Origin: REEB470 sp032117095
GTDB taxonomy: Bacteria; Bacillota; Bacilli; Paenibacillales; YIM-B00363
Direction of reading: 5' to 3'
Length of the DNA: 28,110 nucleotides
NCBI GenBank assembly: GCA_032117095.1
Contig: JAULZZ010000044.1
Span: 1-28,110 of the forward strand
A program made the translations under genes and the position numbers. Shown here in pieces: positions 14,165 through 20,809 of this stretch; position 1 is the stretch's first letter; each line of letters starts with the position of its first letter. The notes under the pieces were generated by a model. It ran no database searches, was not told where the DNA came from, and was given only the letters and a program-made list of their open reading frames with translations.

Positions 14165-16771
14165 TTAAGAGTGGGTAATGACTTGCAGCAATTTGTTGAG
14201 CATAATCGCAACTTCGGTTCGTGTAGCGATATTTTGCGGACGAATGGCGTTGAATTCGTTCCCTTGGAATATGCCTTCACGCAACATTGTGGCGAGATCT
14301 GAACGCCTTTTTTCCTCGATTTGATCTTCGTCCCGAAACGTTCCTTTGGTGAATGGGGGCGCCACTGTAAACCCATATTTTACAACTGTGTTGGTGAGTA
14401 CCGTTGCAATCTCTTGTCGCGTAATCGGCGCATCTGGATCGAACAAGCGATCGCTCGTTCCCGCCATGAGTCCTTCGTAATACGCAATCGCTACGTCTTG
14501 CGCGTGCCACATCTTGCGATTCACATCTTTGAAAGGCAGTGGGGTTACATTCGTTGTTTGGATCATCAACATACGAACAAGCAATGAGGCAAAAGTCGCA
14601 CGCGATACTTCGCCTGCAGGATTAAACGTCGTATTCGTTCGTCCATTGATGATGCCTTTCCCTGTGGCGATAGCGATGGCAGGTGCTGCCCACTCGTATC
14701 CGCTGAGGTCTTGGAATGATTTTGAGGCCGGAGCAACAAAATACAAGGACGCCCGATTGGTCACAAATTCTACGTGCTTTGTTTGCGTATTATATTGACC
14801 GACGCGATTGTACGACAATCCATTGTCCGAAAGAAAAAAAGCAGTCAATGCATCGGGATTTTCAACGGCAGTTGGCGTGTACGGAAAAGCAAGACGAATC
14901 GTGCCTGGAAACGTCACTTGGGGCACGCCGTTAATCGAATAGCGAATGTCTGTAGGATTGATCGTCTGCGGTACTCTATTTTGGATTTTAGCAGAAAGCT
15001 TCGCACGTTCCATTTTTTTGATGGACAAGGCGATGTGGTCGTTCGCCAATGCCGAACCAAATGTATTTTGATCTATCGTCACATTTGCTTGTGGCGTCAG
15101 AAGAAGAATGGATTCCAAACTTTTCAGTCCATCAGTCCCGAGTGGAGACAACTTAATTTTGATTTCTGTACTCTCTGGAGGGGCTTCGATCGAGACAATC
15201 GCTTTGGCAACAATGTTTTTGTATGTTTCCACTTTTTGTGTGCGCAAAAGTTCTACAAACGTATCGCGTGCTTGTTGCGCTTGCTTGATAGATTCGCGCA
15301 CGATCTCACGTGACACGACGACTTCATAGATCCCCTGTACCGCTTCGGTCGATGCGGTATCCGCAATGACCAATGCAACGTGATCTACCGCCTGCTGTAC
15401 GTGTTCCGTGAGTTTCCTTTGCATCTGACGCCATGCTTGTTCGTGGGACAAAACTTCACCTTTGTTTTTGGGTGCTTGGGCGAGTTTATTTCCCCACGCG
15501 GTAACCGCCTCGATGGTTGCTTTCGTCGTCGCCAGTATTTCACGATTGTTGGGGATATCTTTTAACAAAGACGTGATTTCTCCCACCACCAAAGTCGCCT
15601 GAACGGTCAATTTCTGTAGCGTATCGGCGTTCGTCATTTTGGGCAACAGCGTAGCGACTTGGGTCAGCCACCGTCGGTATGCCATGATACTCTCATTGAC
15701 ACGGTTGGGTGGGGCGTCTGCGGACAACATCTGTTTCCAGCGTTTTGTCGCTGTGATGAGCACTTGGGCGGTCGCCTCGAGCAATGTGCGTTGGATGGTT
15801 TCTGACGGCTTCACTCCCTCGACACGTGAAAACGCCTTTACGTATTCTTCAATTTTTTGACTTATCGCAGAAATAGCCGACAACACGACAGTAATATCCT
15901 TTGTGTCTGAAAGCATTTTGTCTAATTTCCCCAATATGTTCGTACTCCGTAGTGCGGTTTCGTCCGCCAATCCCTGCGTATCGGCCACTGCGAGTACGTT
16001 GTTTTCTTTGTCGAGTGCCTCAAGCAATGTTCGAATTTCATTCGTCACAACTGGGACTTCCGGAGGGATCGTCACGATCGTTTCGACGGTAATGCGATAT
16101 GTGCCTGGTTGACGAAAGCCAATGACATATTGCCCATCCCGCACTGGCGAAGTCAAAGCATCTAAAGGGCGTGCTACTGTGCCCGAAGACGTGGATGATT
16201 GTGCATCCGCAAGGGGTTCAATGTACACCGTCCCATCTAATTTTTCCCCACTCGGTCCAACCAAGTTTCCAGTCATCTTCTGCTTGTACTCAATCGTAAG
16301 AGGGACGGTGACGACTGCTTTAGGCGTAGCGTCCGACAGTACGATACCTTCTTTTTCTTGTGTCTTCGCATGGTTTGGTGTGGCCAATGTGACTTTGAGC
16401 TTGTATGTCCCTTTGGGTAAGGACTGCGAAAAATTTCCTTTGGTCACGGGAATCGTTATCAGCGGGGTTGTGGCATACGTGTTGTCCGTGCGTCTAAAAA
16501 AATCGACAGTCGCCTCGCCATCCCACGTTTGACCGTATTGATCGACAAGCATGCCTGCGATCGTATATGCACGTACGGGATCATTTTGCTTTGTTGGGGT
16601 CGTCTTGTTCAAAGACGAAGAAGGCGATTTTGTTGGGACAGTTGGGGAGTTGATGGTTGTCGCTTCCGTGATAGGAGGAACGATTAGGGACAAGGTGAGC
16701 GTACACACCAACAAATATCGCCCCCTAAACAATGGGTGATGCGCAGGACGACGGTTTTTTAGATCAAACAT
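14165..16771 (-). CDS. Exported S-layer homology (SLH) domain protein
   Basis: 868 residues. A signal peptide (basic start, hydrophobic LLVCTLTLSLIVPPI, likely cut after ITEA) leads to a Thr/Ser/Pro-rich spacer. Two beta-sandwich, carboxypeptidase-regulatory-like modules follow (AYTIAGMLVDQYGQTWDG ..., KMTGNLVGPSGEKLDGTVYI ...), then a long helical, coiled-coil-like region (about 240-530). A beta region (RYSINGVPQVTFPGTIRLAF) and three C-terminal SLH domains (about the last 190 residues: WAAPAIAIATGKGIINGR, AQDVAIAYYEGLMAGTS and SDLATMLREGIFQGN segments) complete it. SLH domains bind pyruvylated secondary cell-wall polymer, so it is expected on the cell surface. GAGGAG precedes the ATG at 16769-16771. 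What the helical part does is unknown. Confidence 0.88.
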   Translation of the reverse strand: MFDLKNRRPAHHPLFRGRYLLVCTLTLSLIVPPITEATTINSPTVPTKSPSSSLNKTTPTKQNDPVRAYTIAGMLVDQYGQTWDGEATVDFFRRTDNTYATTPLITIPVTKGNFSQSLPKGTYKLKVTLATPNHAKTQEKEGIVLSDATPKAVVTVPLTIEYKQKMTGNLVGPSGEKLDGTVYIEPLADAQSSTSSGTVARPLDALTSPVRDGQYVIGFRQPGTYRITVETIVTIPPEVPVVTNEIRTLLEALDKENNVLAVADTQGLADETALRSTNILGKLDKMLSDTKDITVVLSAISAISQKIEEYVKAFSRVEGVKPSETIQRTLLEATAQVLITATKRWKQMLSADAPPNRVNESIMAYRRWLTQVATLLPKMTNADTLQKLTVQATLVVGEITSLLKDIPNNREILATTKATIEAVTAWGNKLAQAPKNKGEVLSHEQAWRQMQRKLTEHVQQAVDHVALVIADTASTEAVQGIYEVVVSREIVRESIKQAQQARDTFVELLRTQKVETYKNIVAKAIVSIEAPPESTEIKIKLSPLGTDGLKSLESILLLTPQANVTIDQNTFGSALANDHIALSIKKMERAKLSAKIQNRVPQTINPTDIRYSINGVPQVTFPGTIRLAFPYTPTAVENPDALTAFFLSDNGLSYNRVGQYNTQTKHVEFVTNRASLYFVAPASKSFQDLSGYEWAAPAIAIATGKGIINGRTNTTFNPAGEVSRATFASLLVRMLMIQTTNVTPLPFKDVNRKMWHAQDVAIAYYEGLMAGTSDRLFDPDAPITRQEIATVLTNTVVKYGFTVAPPFTKGTFRDEDQIEEKRRSDLATMLREGIFQGNEFNAIRPQNIATRTEVAIMLNKLLQVITHS

Positions 16772-16830
16772 AGGGTACACTCCTCATCGGTATGGAGATG
16801 GTCGCACAGAAAGGAAAATGAATAAACCAA

Positions 16831-16936
16831 CACTAAAACACTGATTAAAAACATCTATGCAAAGCAAGTCTCTTTTAGCGAGAAAGCACAGTAATTTTTA
16901 AACAATAGAATTCCTGTATTCAAACAGTGTTTAGTA
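16831..16936 (-). repeat. Short palindromic element (106 bp) with CAA target duplication
   Basis: CACTAAAACACTGATTAAAAA to CAAACAGTGTTTAGTA. CAA stands at 16828-16830 and 16937-16939. Reverse core TTTTTAAACAATAGAATTCC. It lies upstream of the SLH protein gene. Confidence 0.88.
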
Positions 16937-16951
16937 CAAGCGCTCTTGTTT

Positions 16952-17080
16952 TCATGCATAAAATATCGCAGATACGCACACACAGTAGATGTTAGGGGCA
17001 CAGAAAAAGCCACCTAGTGCAACAGCACCTACAACTGCCTGTGAAAGGCTATGCCACTTGATGGGAATATTATTTTCCAC
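16952..17080 (-). CDS. Possible 42-residue hydrophobic Cys-containing peptide
   Basis: A short frame starting with GTG at 17080, read as MENNIPIKWHSLSQAVVGAV then ALGGFFCAPNIYCVCVSAIFYA. It has a hydrophilic start, then a hydrophobic stretch with Gly-Gly and three cysteines near the end. A well-formed promoter (17085-17113) lies so close that the message would start at or next to the GTG, and no ribosome binding site precedes it. It could be a leaderless small gene, a peptide precursor (the GG followed by a Cys-rich tail recalls double-glycine leader peptides), or chance. No processing or transport gene is adjacent. Confidence 0.3.
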   Translation of the reverse strand: MENNIPIKWHSLSQAVVGAVALGGFFCAPNIYCVCVSAIFYA

Positions 17081-17084
17081 CAAA

Positions 17085-17113
17085 ATTATACCCGATGTAT
17101 AATCGCATTACAA
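17085..17113 (-). promoter_or_regulatory. sigma-A type promoter on the minus strand
   Basis: TTGTAA (17113-17108), a 17-bp spacer and a perfect TATAAT (17090-17085), reading toward the 42-residue frame and then the SLH protein gene. Confidence 0.55.
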
Positions 17114-17226
17114 TCCAACGCTCACCTATGTTGCGCAAAAAAGACATTTTTTCACCGTGAAAGTACCACGCCCGTTGATCATTCATGAGATTTATTATTT
17201 ATGAAAAAGGTTTTTTATTAACGCCT

Positions 17227-17307
17227 TACGTGAACGACAATTTCAAACCATCTCCTCCGCACAAAGGCTACTCCCTCCGTTCCAGTCAAACTCCCGTGTG
17301 TTCGCAT
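17227..17307 (+). repeat. Degenerate palindromic element, long-variant type
   Basis: TACGTGAACGACAATTTCAAA at the left resembles the copy at 3694, and TTCCAGTC in the middle resembles the long copy at about 4200. GTGTGTTCGCA stands at the right. No target duplication is seen. Confidence 0.4.
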
Positions 17308-17320
17308 AACATGTATTTTT

Positions 17321-17339
17321 ACAACGGTTGTGTTACAAT
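17321..17339 (+). promoter_or_regulatory. Palindrome and -10 element upstream of the oxidoreductase gene
   Basis: ACAACGGTTGT (17321-17331) is an 11-bp palindrome ending two bases before TACAAT (17334-17339), a candidate -10. No good -35 is seen. The dyad could be an operator; the CG centre recalls LacI-family sites. Confidence 0.3.
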
Positions 17340-17386
17340 GGCGTTGGTTTGTCAATAAAAAAAATCGTGAAGGTGGGATTTCCCCA

Positions 17387-18421
17387 ATGAGTAAATTGAC
17401 GGTTGCGGTCATCGGGTGTGGCTCCATTTCAAAACACCGGCACATCCCTGAATATGCTGCCCATCCCGACGTGCAATTGGTGGCGTTTTGCGACATCAGT
17501 CTCCCACGCGCCCAATCGTTCGCCGATGAATACGGCGGAGTCGCCTATGCAGATTATCGCGACATGCTTCGTGAAGTCAACCCCCAAGCGGTGAGCGTAT
17601 GTACGTCCAATCGCCTTCATGCCCAAGTAACGCTCGATGCGATCGCAGCCGGCGCACACGTGTTGGTCGAAAAACCGATGGCGACGACGGATGAAGATGC
17701 CGTAAAAATGATCGAAGCTGCGAAAGCACGTGGCGTACAGCTGATGGTCGGTCACAACCAACGTTTTGTTTCGGCACATTTGTCTGCCCGCAAACTCATT
17801 ACAGCCGGCAACTTAGGAAAAGTATTGACGTTTCGCACGACATTCGGTCATCCTGGCCCAGATGCATGGAGCGTAGAAGGGAAAAATAGCTGGTTTTTCC
17901 GCAAAGACGATGCGGTCATGGGGGCAATGGGCGACTTAGGTGTACACAAAGTAGATTTAATCCGTTGGCTCATCGATGACGAAGTATCCCATGTGGCGAG
18001 TTTTGTCGGAAATCTCAACAACAAAGTTTCTACCGTTGACGACAATGCTGTCATGATTTTGCGCATGAAAAGCGGGGTGATCGGTACGATCGCTGCGAGC
18101 TGGACGTATTATGCAGCAGAAGACAATTCTACGATCATATGGTGCGAGAACGGCACATTGAAAATCGGCACAGACCCCATTCATCAAGTCATCGTCGAGT
18201 ACAAAGACCAACCCGCCGTCCGCTACGAACACGGTGCACTTGCAACGAACACCAACCAAACGGCTTCTGGTGTCATCGATGAATTTATTGCGAGCATCCA
18301 AGAAAACCGTCCGCCACTCGTCACCGGCGAAGAAGGTCGTCGTTCCCTTGCGGTCATTTTAGCTGCCTTCGAATCCGATGAAAGTGGTCGTATCGTCGCA
18401 CTGCCTTATACTAAACACTGA
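17387..18421 (+). CDS. Gfo/Idh/MocA family NAD(P)-dependent oxidoreductase
   Basis: 344 residues. The Rossmann domain begins KLTVAVIGCGSISKHRHIP (dinucleotide-binding Gly-rich loop at 10-13), followed by the family motif EKP at 95-97 (Lys96 at the active site), GHNQRF at 122-127 and the substrate-domain catalytic segment GDLGVHKVDLIRWL (Asp183, His187, Asp190 region). Members oxidise or reduce sugars, inositols and related polyols; the substrate here is not known. The ATG at 17387 follows GAAGGTGGG. The last three codons (Thr-Lys-His) and the TGA stop are supplied by a palindromic repeat that begins at 18409. A LacI-type regulator lies about 2.4 kb downstream and might control it. Confidence 0.88.
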   Translation: MSKLTVAVIGCGSISKHRHIPEYAAHPDVQLVAFCDISLPRAQSFADEYGGVAYADYRDMLREVNPQAVSVCTSNRLHAQVTLDAIAAGAHVLVEKPMATTDEDAVKMIEAAKARGVQLMVGHNQRFVSAHLSARKLITAGNLGKVLTFRTTFGHPGPDAWSVEGKNSWFFRKDDAVMGAMGDLGVHKVDLIRWLIDDEVSHVASFVGNLNNKVSTVDDNAVMILRMKSGVIGTIAASWTYYAAEDNSTIIWCENGTLKIGTDPIHQVIVEYKDQPAVRYEHGALATNTNQTASGVIDEFIASIQENRPPLVTGEEGRRSLAVILAAFESDESGRIVALPYTKH

Positions 18422-18511
18422 TAGAATACAGGAATCCGATTGTTTTAAAAATAGTGATATCTCCCGTAAAAGGAATCGCTCTGCATAAACGTTTTTAATC
18501 AGTGTTTAGTA
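18409..18511 (+). repeat. Short palindromic element (103 bp) at the oxidoreductase 3' end, TTA duplication
   Basis: TACTAAACACTGATAG to AATCAGTGTTTAGTA. TTA stands at 18406-18408 and 18512-18514. The first 13 bases encode the end and the TGA stop of the upstream gene. Confidence 0.92.
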
Positions 18512-18579
18512 TTATTATGTCGATCCTTTTTTGTATTGTATGGTTTGTGCTCTACAAACACACCTGCTGCACCCTAAAG

Positions 18580-18604
18580 GAAGCCTCACCATAGCGTAGG
18601 CTTC
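18580..18604 (+). terminator. Stem-loop, probably the former terminator of the oxidoreductase gene
   Basis: GAAGCCT (18580-18586) and AGGCTTC (18598-18604) form a 7-bp perfect stem with an 11-nt loop. Only TT follows before TACAC, so it is a weak terminator or a remnant. It is now separated from the gene by the inserted repeat. Confidence 0.45.
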
Positions 18605-18639
18605 TTACACCATGTGGTGTGCTCGGTGTGTAGTAGTTA

Positions 18640-19365
18640 TACTAATTCCAAACAAATATATCGATACAATAGCGTGCGTGTGATACAATGAATATGGGCG
18701 ATGAAAATGTATAAAATAAGCCGAGAAGATGCCAACGAGCTGAGAAAAGAAATGAAAAAACGAAGAAAAATGTGAACGCATACAAGAAGTTAGAAGCAGT
18801 TGCGTATCGTGGCGAAGGAAAGACGGACAAAGAAATCGCCGAGTTGAATTGATGTTTATGGATGAAGCAGCTTTTGGGCGTATCAGCGAACCGTCTTATT
18901 GTTGGGTGCCGAAGAGCGAAAGACCAGTTGTGCCATGCCATCGCGCACGTGAATATGGGTATGCTTTTGGAGCAGTTGATCCGATCCATGGGGATGATGA
19001 TTATATTCTTGCGCCTAAATGCAATACGGATTGGACGAATGCTTTCCTAGAACAATTGTCAAAGGAGTTTCGTAATGACTACATCCTATTGTGTGGCGAT
19101 AATGCTTCATGGCATAAGTCGAAAACCATTAAAATACCAAACAATATTCGCATGTTTTTCATCCCACCACGCACTCCTGAAATAAATCCGATAGAGCAAG
19201 TATGGAAAGAAGTACGCAAACGATCGTTCAAAAACAGAATGTTCGATTCTCTCAAGAAAGTAGAAAATGCCCTTTCTGCAACACGAACTTCCTTGTCCAA
19301 AAAAACGATCAAAAGTATTACAGGGTGAGACTGGATATTATTGATGTTTTAGTTTGGAATCCGTA
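18640..19365 (+). mobile_element. IS630-like insertion sequence, internally deleted (726 bp)
   Basis: Inverted ends TACTAATTCCAAAC and GTTTGGAATCCGTA. TTA stands directly outside both ends (18637-18639 and 19366-19368), a 3-bp target duplication. GTA follows at the right. Typical IS630 elements are about 1.1 kb; this one lacks the middle of the transposase gene. Confidence 0.88.
18701..19328 (+). pseudogene. IS630 family transposase, internally deleted and frameshifted
   Basis: The N-terminal piece starts MKMYKISREDANELRKEMKK. The frame breaks at an A6C run, after which another frame reads NAYKKLEAVAYRGEGKTDKE and IAEL, the helix-turn-helix part. A deletion of roughly 120 codons then joins to MFMDEAAFG, which carries the first catalytic Asp. 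The second Asp is in LLCGDNASWHKS and the Glu in TPEINPIEQVWKEVRK, so all three DDE residues survive at about 18858, 19098 and 19195. The C-terminal 160 codons (18849-19328) are open. It is presumably inactive, since the DNA-binding and catalytic parts are not joined in frame. The sequence between NAYK and the deletion can be compared with the copy at 7233, which preserves LTGYNADDVEMLAKK. Confidence 0.85.
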
Positions 19366-19384
19366 TTAGTATGACCTTACTCAA

Positions 19385-19769
19385 TCAACTGCCCACTGCC
19401 CACTTAATAAACGTGCCATCCTTCAAGTATACATACGCAAGCAACCGTTCATCATGATCGGGTGAACGACGCCTTGCTCCAAACAAACTTCCTTGTGCTC
19501 AATTTTTGCCCGTAACCATGCGATGGCCTTTTTGGGCGAACGACTGCACTCCTTGCTGTGCCTCGCATCTCAGGAGCGTCAATGCCAATCAACTGTACTT
19601 TTACGACATGCGGGTCTGCATACACGAGCGTGTCTCCATCAATCACACGTTCTACGCACACACATTTCCAAAGCGCTGTTTTTTTTCGTCTGGTTTCCCG
19701 CTCCACACCCGACCAATCCACGCGCAAAAACCATACGAACGTGTGTCATTTTTTCAAACAACGGACCAT
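19385..19769 (-). pseudogene. Thermonuclease (SNase-like) gene, decayed
   Basis: Pieces of a staphylococcal-nuclease-like domain are spread over all three minus-strand frames. VERVIDGDTLVYADP and KVQLIGIDAPEMRG hold the catalytic-domain start with the Asp-Gly-Asp-Thr motif. GVQSFAQK and AIAWLRAKIEHKEVCLEQG follow, then DHDERLLAYVYLKDGTFIKW just before a stop. At least three frameshifts are needed, the C-terminal helix is missing, and the expected ATG (19767-19769, with AAAAGG 8 bases upstream) runs into a stop after seven codons. The gene ends 20 bp from the IS630-like element. SNase homologues are secreted or lipoprotein nucleases degrading DNA and RNA. Confidence 0.8.
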
Positions 19770-19816
19770 AGCTGCAACCTTTTCTTTTGTTAAATCAAAA
19801 AATATACACTACCATA

Positions 19817-19846
19817 ATAGTACGCAACGAACAGCACATTTGTCAA
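19817..19846 (-). promoter_or_regulatory. Surviving promoter of the thermonuclease pseudogene
   Basis: A perfect TTGACA (19846-19841), an 18-bp spacer and TACTAT (19822-19817) on the minus strand, about 50 bp upstream of the original start codon. Confidence 0.55.
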
Positions 19847-19870
19847 TATTTTTTGGAAATTTCGCACTGA

Positions 19871-19973
19871 TACTAAACACTGTTTGAATATAGGAATCCG
19901 ATTGGTTAAAAGTTACTGTGATTTCGTGTAAAAGGAATCGCCCTACATGGATGTTTTTAATCCGTATTTAGTA
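19871..19973 (+). repeat. Short palindromic element (103 bp)
   Basis: TACTAAACACTGTTTGAATA to AATCCGTATTTAGTA. The left flank is TGA (19868-19870) and the right flank TGC (19974-19976), an imperfect duplication. Core ATTGGTTAAAAG and GTAAAAGGAATCGCCC. Confidence 0.88.
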
Positions 19974-20032
19974 TGCGGGATGTTGTGTCGTCGCTTTGAC
20001 TTGACGTTTTTTTCCATGAAATACGTTTTCAT

Positions 20033-20060
20033 TTGAAAACTTGTCGGCATCTGATATAAT
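20033..20060 (+). promoter_or_regulatory. sigma-A type promoter of the ygzB-like gene
   Basis: TTGAAA (20033-20038), a 16-bp spacer and a perfect TATAAT (20055-20060), 46 bp before the chosen start codon. Confidence 0.6.
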
Positions 20061-20106
20061 GACATCAAGAACATTTACGAGTGAAGAAAAAGGGGGCGCA
20101 TGTGCG

Positions 20107-20442
20107 ATGCTGTTTCGTACCGCTAAAATTCATACGTTTCGCCATTGGGGATTATTGCTCATTCTCGGGGGAATGGCTTTTATGGTCGCAGGCACGGCTG
20201 CACTCGTGTTCGATATGCCAGGGGCGCGTATCATCGCCGCATTGGGGTTGATCGTCGGGTTGTTGACCATGTCAGGCAGTATGGTCGTGTATTTTGTAGC
20301 AGGGGTGTTCTCCACGAATGCCGTCCAAATCGTCTGTCCCGCATGTGGCAAAGCAACAAAAATTTTAGGACGAAATGATCGCTGTATGCATTGTCATACG
20401 CGCTTGTCTCTCGATCCTGAAGGACCAAAAAAACCGCTGTAA
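20107..20442 (+). CDS. ygzB: UPF0295 (YgzB-like) zinc-ribbon membrane protein
   Basis: 111 residues. Two membrane segments (about 12-34 and 42-68) are followed by the conserved block FSTNAVQIVCPACGKATKIL and a second Cys pair in GRNDRCMHCHTRLSLD, a four-cysteine zinc ribbon facing the cytoplasm. This is the layout of the UPF0295/DUF2614 family, whose Bacillus member YgzB lies beside perR; no perR is here. The function is unknown. The ATG at 20107 was chosen because it sits 10 bases after AGGGGG and matches the family start; the frame is open upstream but passes through the promoter. Confidence 0.8.
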   Translation: MLFRTAKIHTFRHWGLLLILGGMAFMVAGTAALVFDMPGARIIAALGLIVGLLTMSGSMVVYFVAGVFSTNAVQIVCPACGKATKILGRNDRCMHCHTRLSLDPEGPKKPL

Positions 20443-20449
20443 CTTGGAC

Positions 20450-20475
20450 GCTTGCGCATGGGGAACGTCTTTTTT
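20450..20475 (+). terminator. Weak hairpin and T-run after ygzB
   Basis: GGACG and CGTCT with a long interior, followed by TTTTT, form a short stem just after the stop codon. A terminator is plausible but the stem is poor. Confidence 0.35.
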
Positions 20476-20494
20476 CATCACTCTCCTTCTTATA

Positions 20495-20579
20495 TACGGA
20501 CATCCTATTGGTTAAAAATTCCTTTGCTTTCTTGTAAAAGGAGCCGATCTGCATTGATGTTTTTCATCCGTGTTTAGTA
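20495..20579 (+). repeat. Short palindromic element, left end truncated (85 bp)
   Basis: Starts TACGGACATCCTATTGG, about 18 bp shorter at the left than intact copies. The rest is standard: GGTTAAAAATTCC, TTGTAAAAGGA, CCGTGTTTAGTA. The right end overlaps the stop of the small minus-strand frame at 20574. Confidence 0.8.
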
Positions 20580-20720
20580 TTCGCCAAAAAATGTTCTCGA
20601 GTCTGGATGGATGTCCTCTTCATTTTTGAATGCTTGCATCCGATACTGTAATTGATTGGTGCTCTTTCTGCTTTCTACGTTGTTTGTATGAAAAATTACT
20701 TCGTTTCCCTCTTGCGTCAT
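20574..20720 (-). CDS. Possible 48-residue protein whose stop comes from a repeat
   Basis: A short hydrophilic frame, MTQEGNEVIFHTNNVESR ending HPDSRTFFGEY. AAGGA lies 7 bases before the ATG at 20718-20720, a good ribosome binding site. The stop codon TAA is formed by the end of the palindromic element (TACTAAACACGG on this strand), so the original protein may have been longer and was cut by the insertion. No family recognised and no promoter was found. It may be a small real gene or a fragment; it is the only coding candidate in the 370-bp gap before the LacI gene. Confidence 0.35.
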   Translation of the reverse strand: MTQEGNEVIFHTNNVESRKSTNQLQYRMQAFKNEEDIHPDSRTFFGEY

Positions 20721-20809
20721 CTTGCTATCCTTGCCAGTAATGTGGTACTTTAACAAAAGGAAGTTATTAATTAAAAAATTTCCAATTTTAGTGAAGAGGT
20801 GGTATACGT

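Noticed and set aside
18637..19371. A TA-only target duplication for all elements, as in standard IS630
   Set aside because: Flanking TTA, CTA, TAG, TAA, TGA and CAA triplets repeat exactly outside TAC...GTA ends, and the nested pair at 5639 restores normal length only with a 3-bp duplication.
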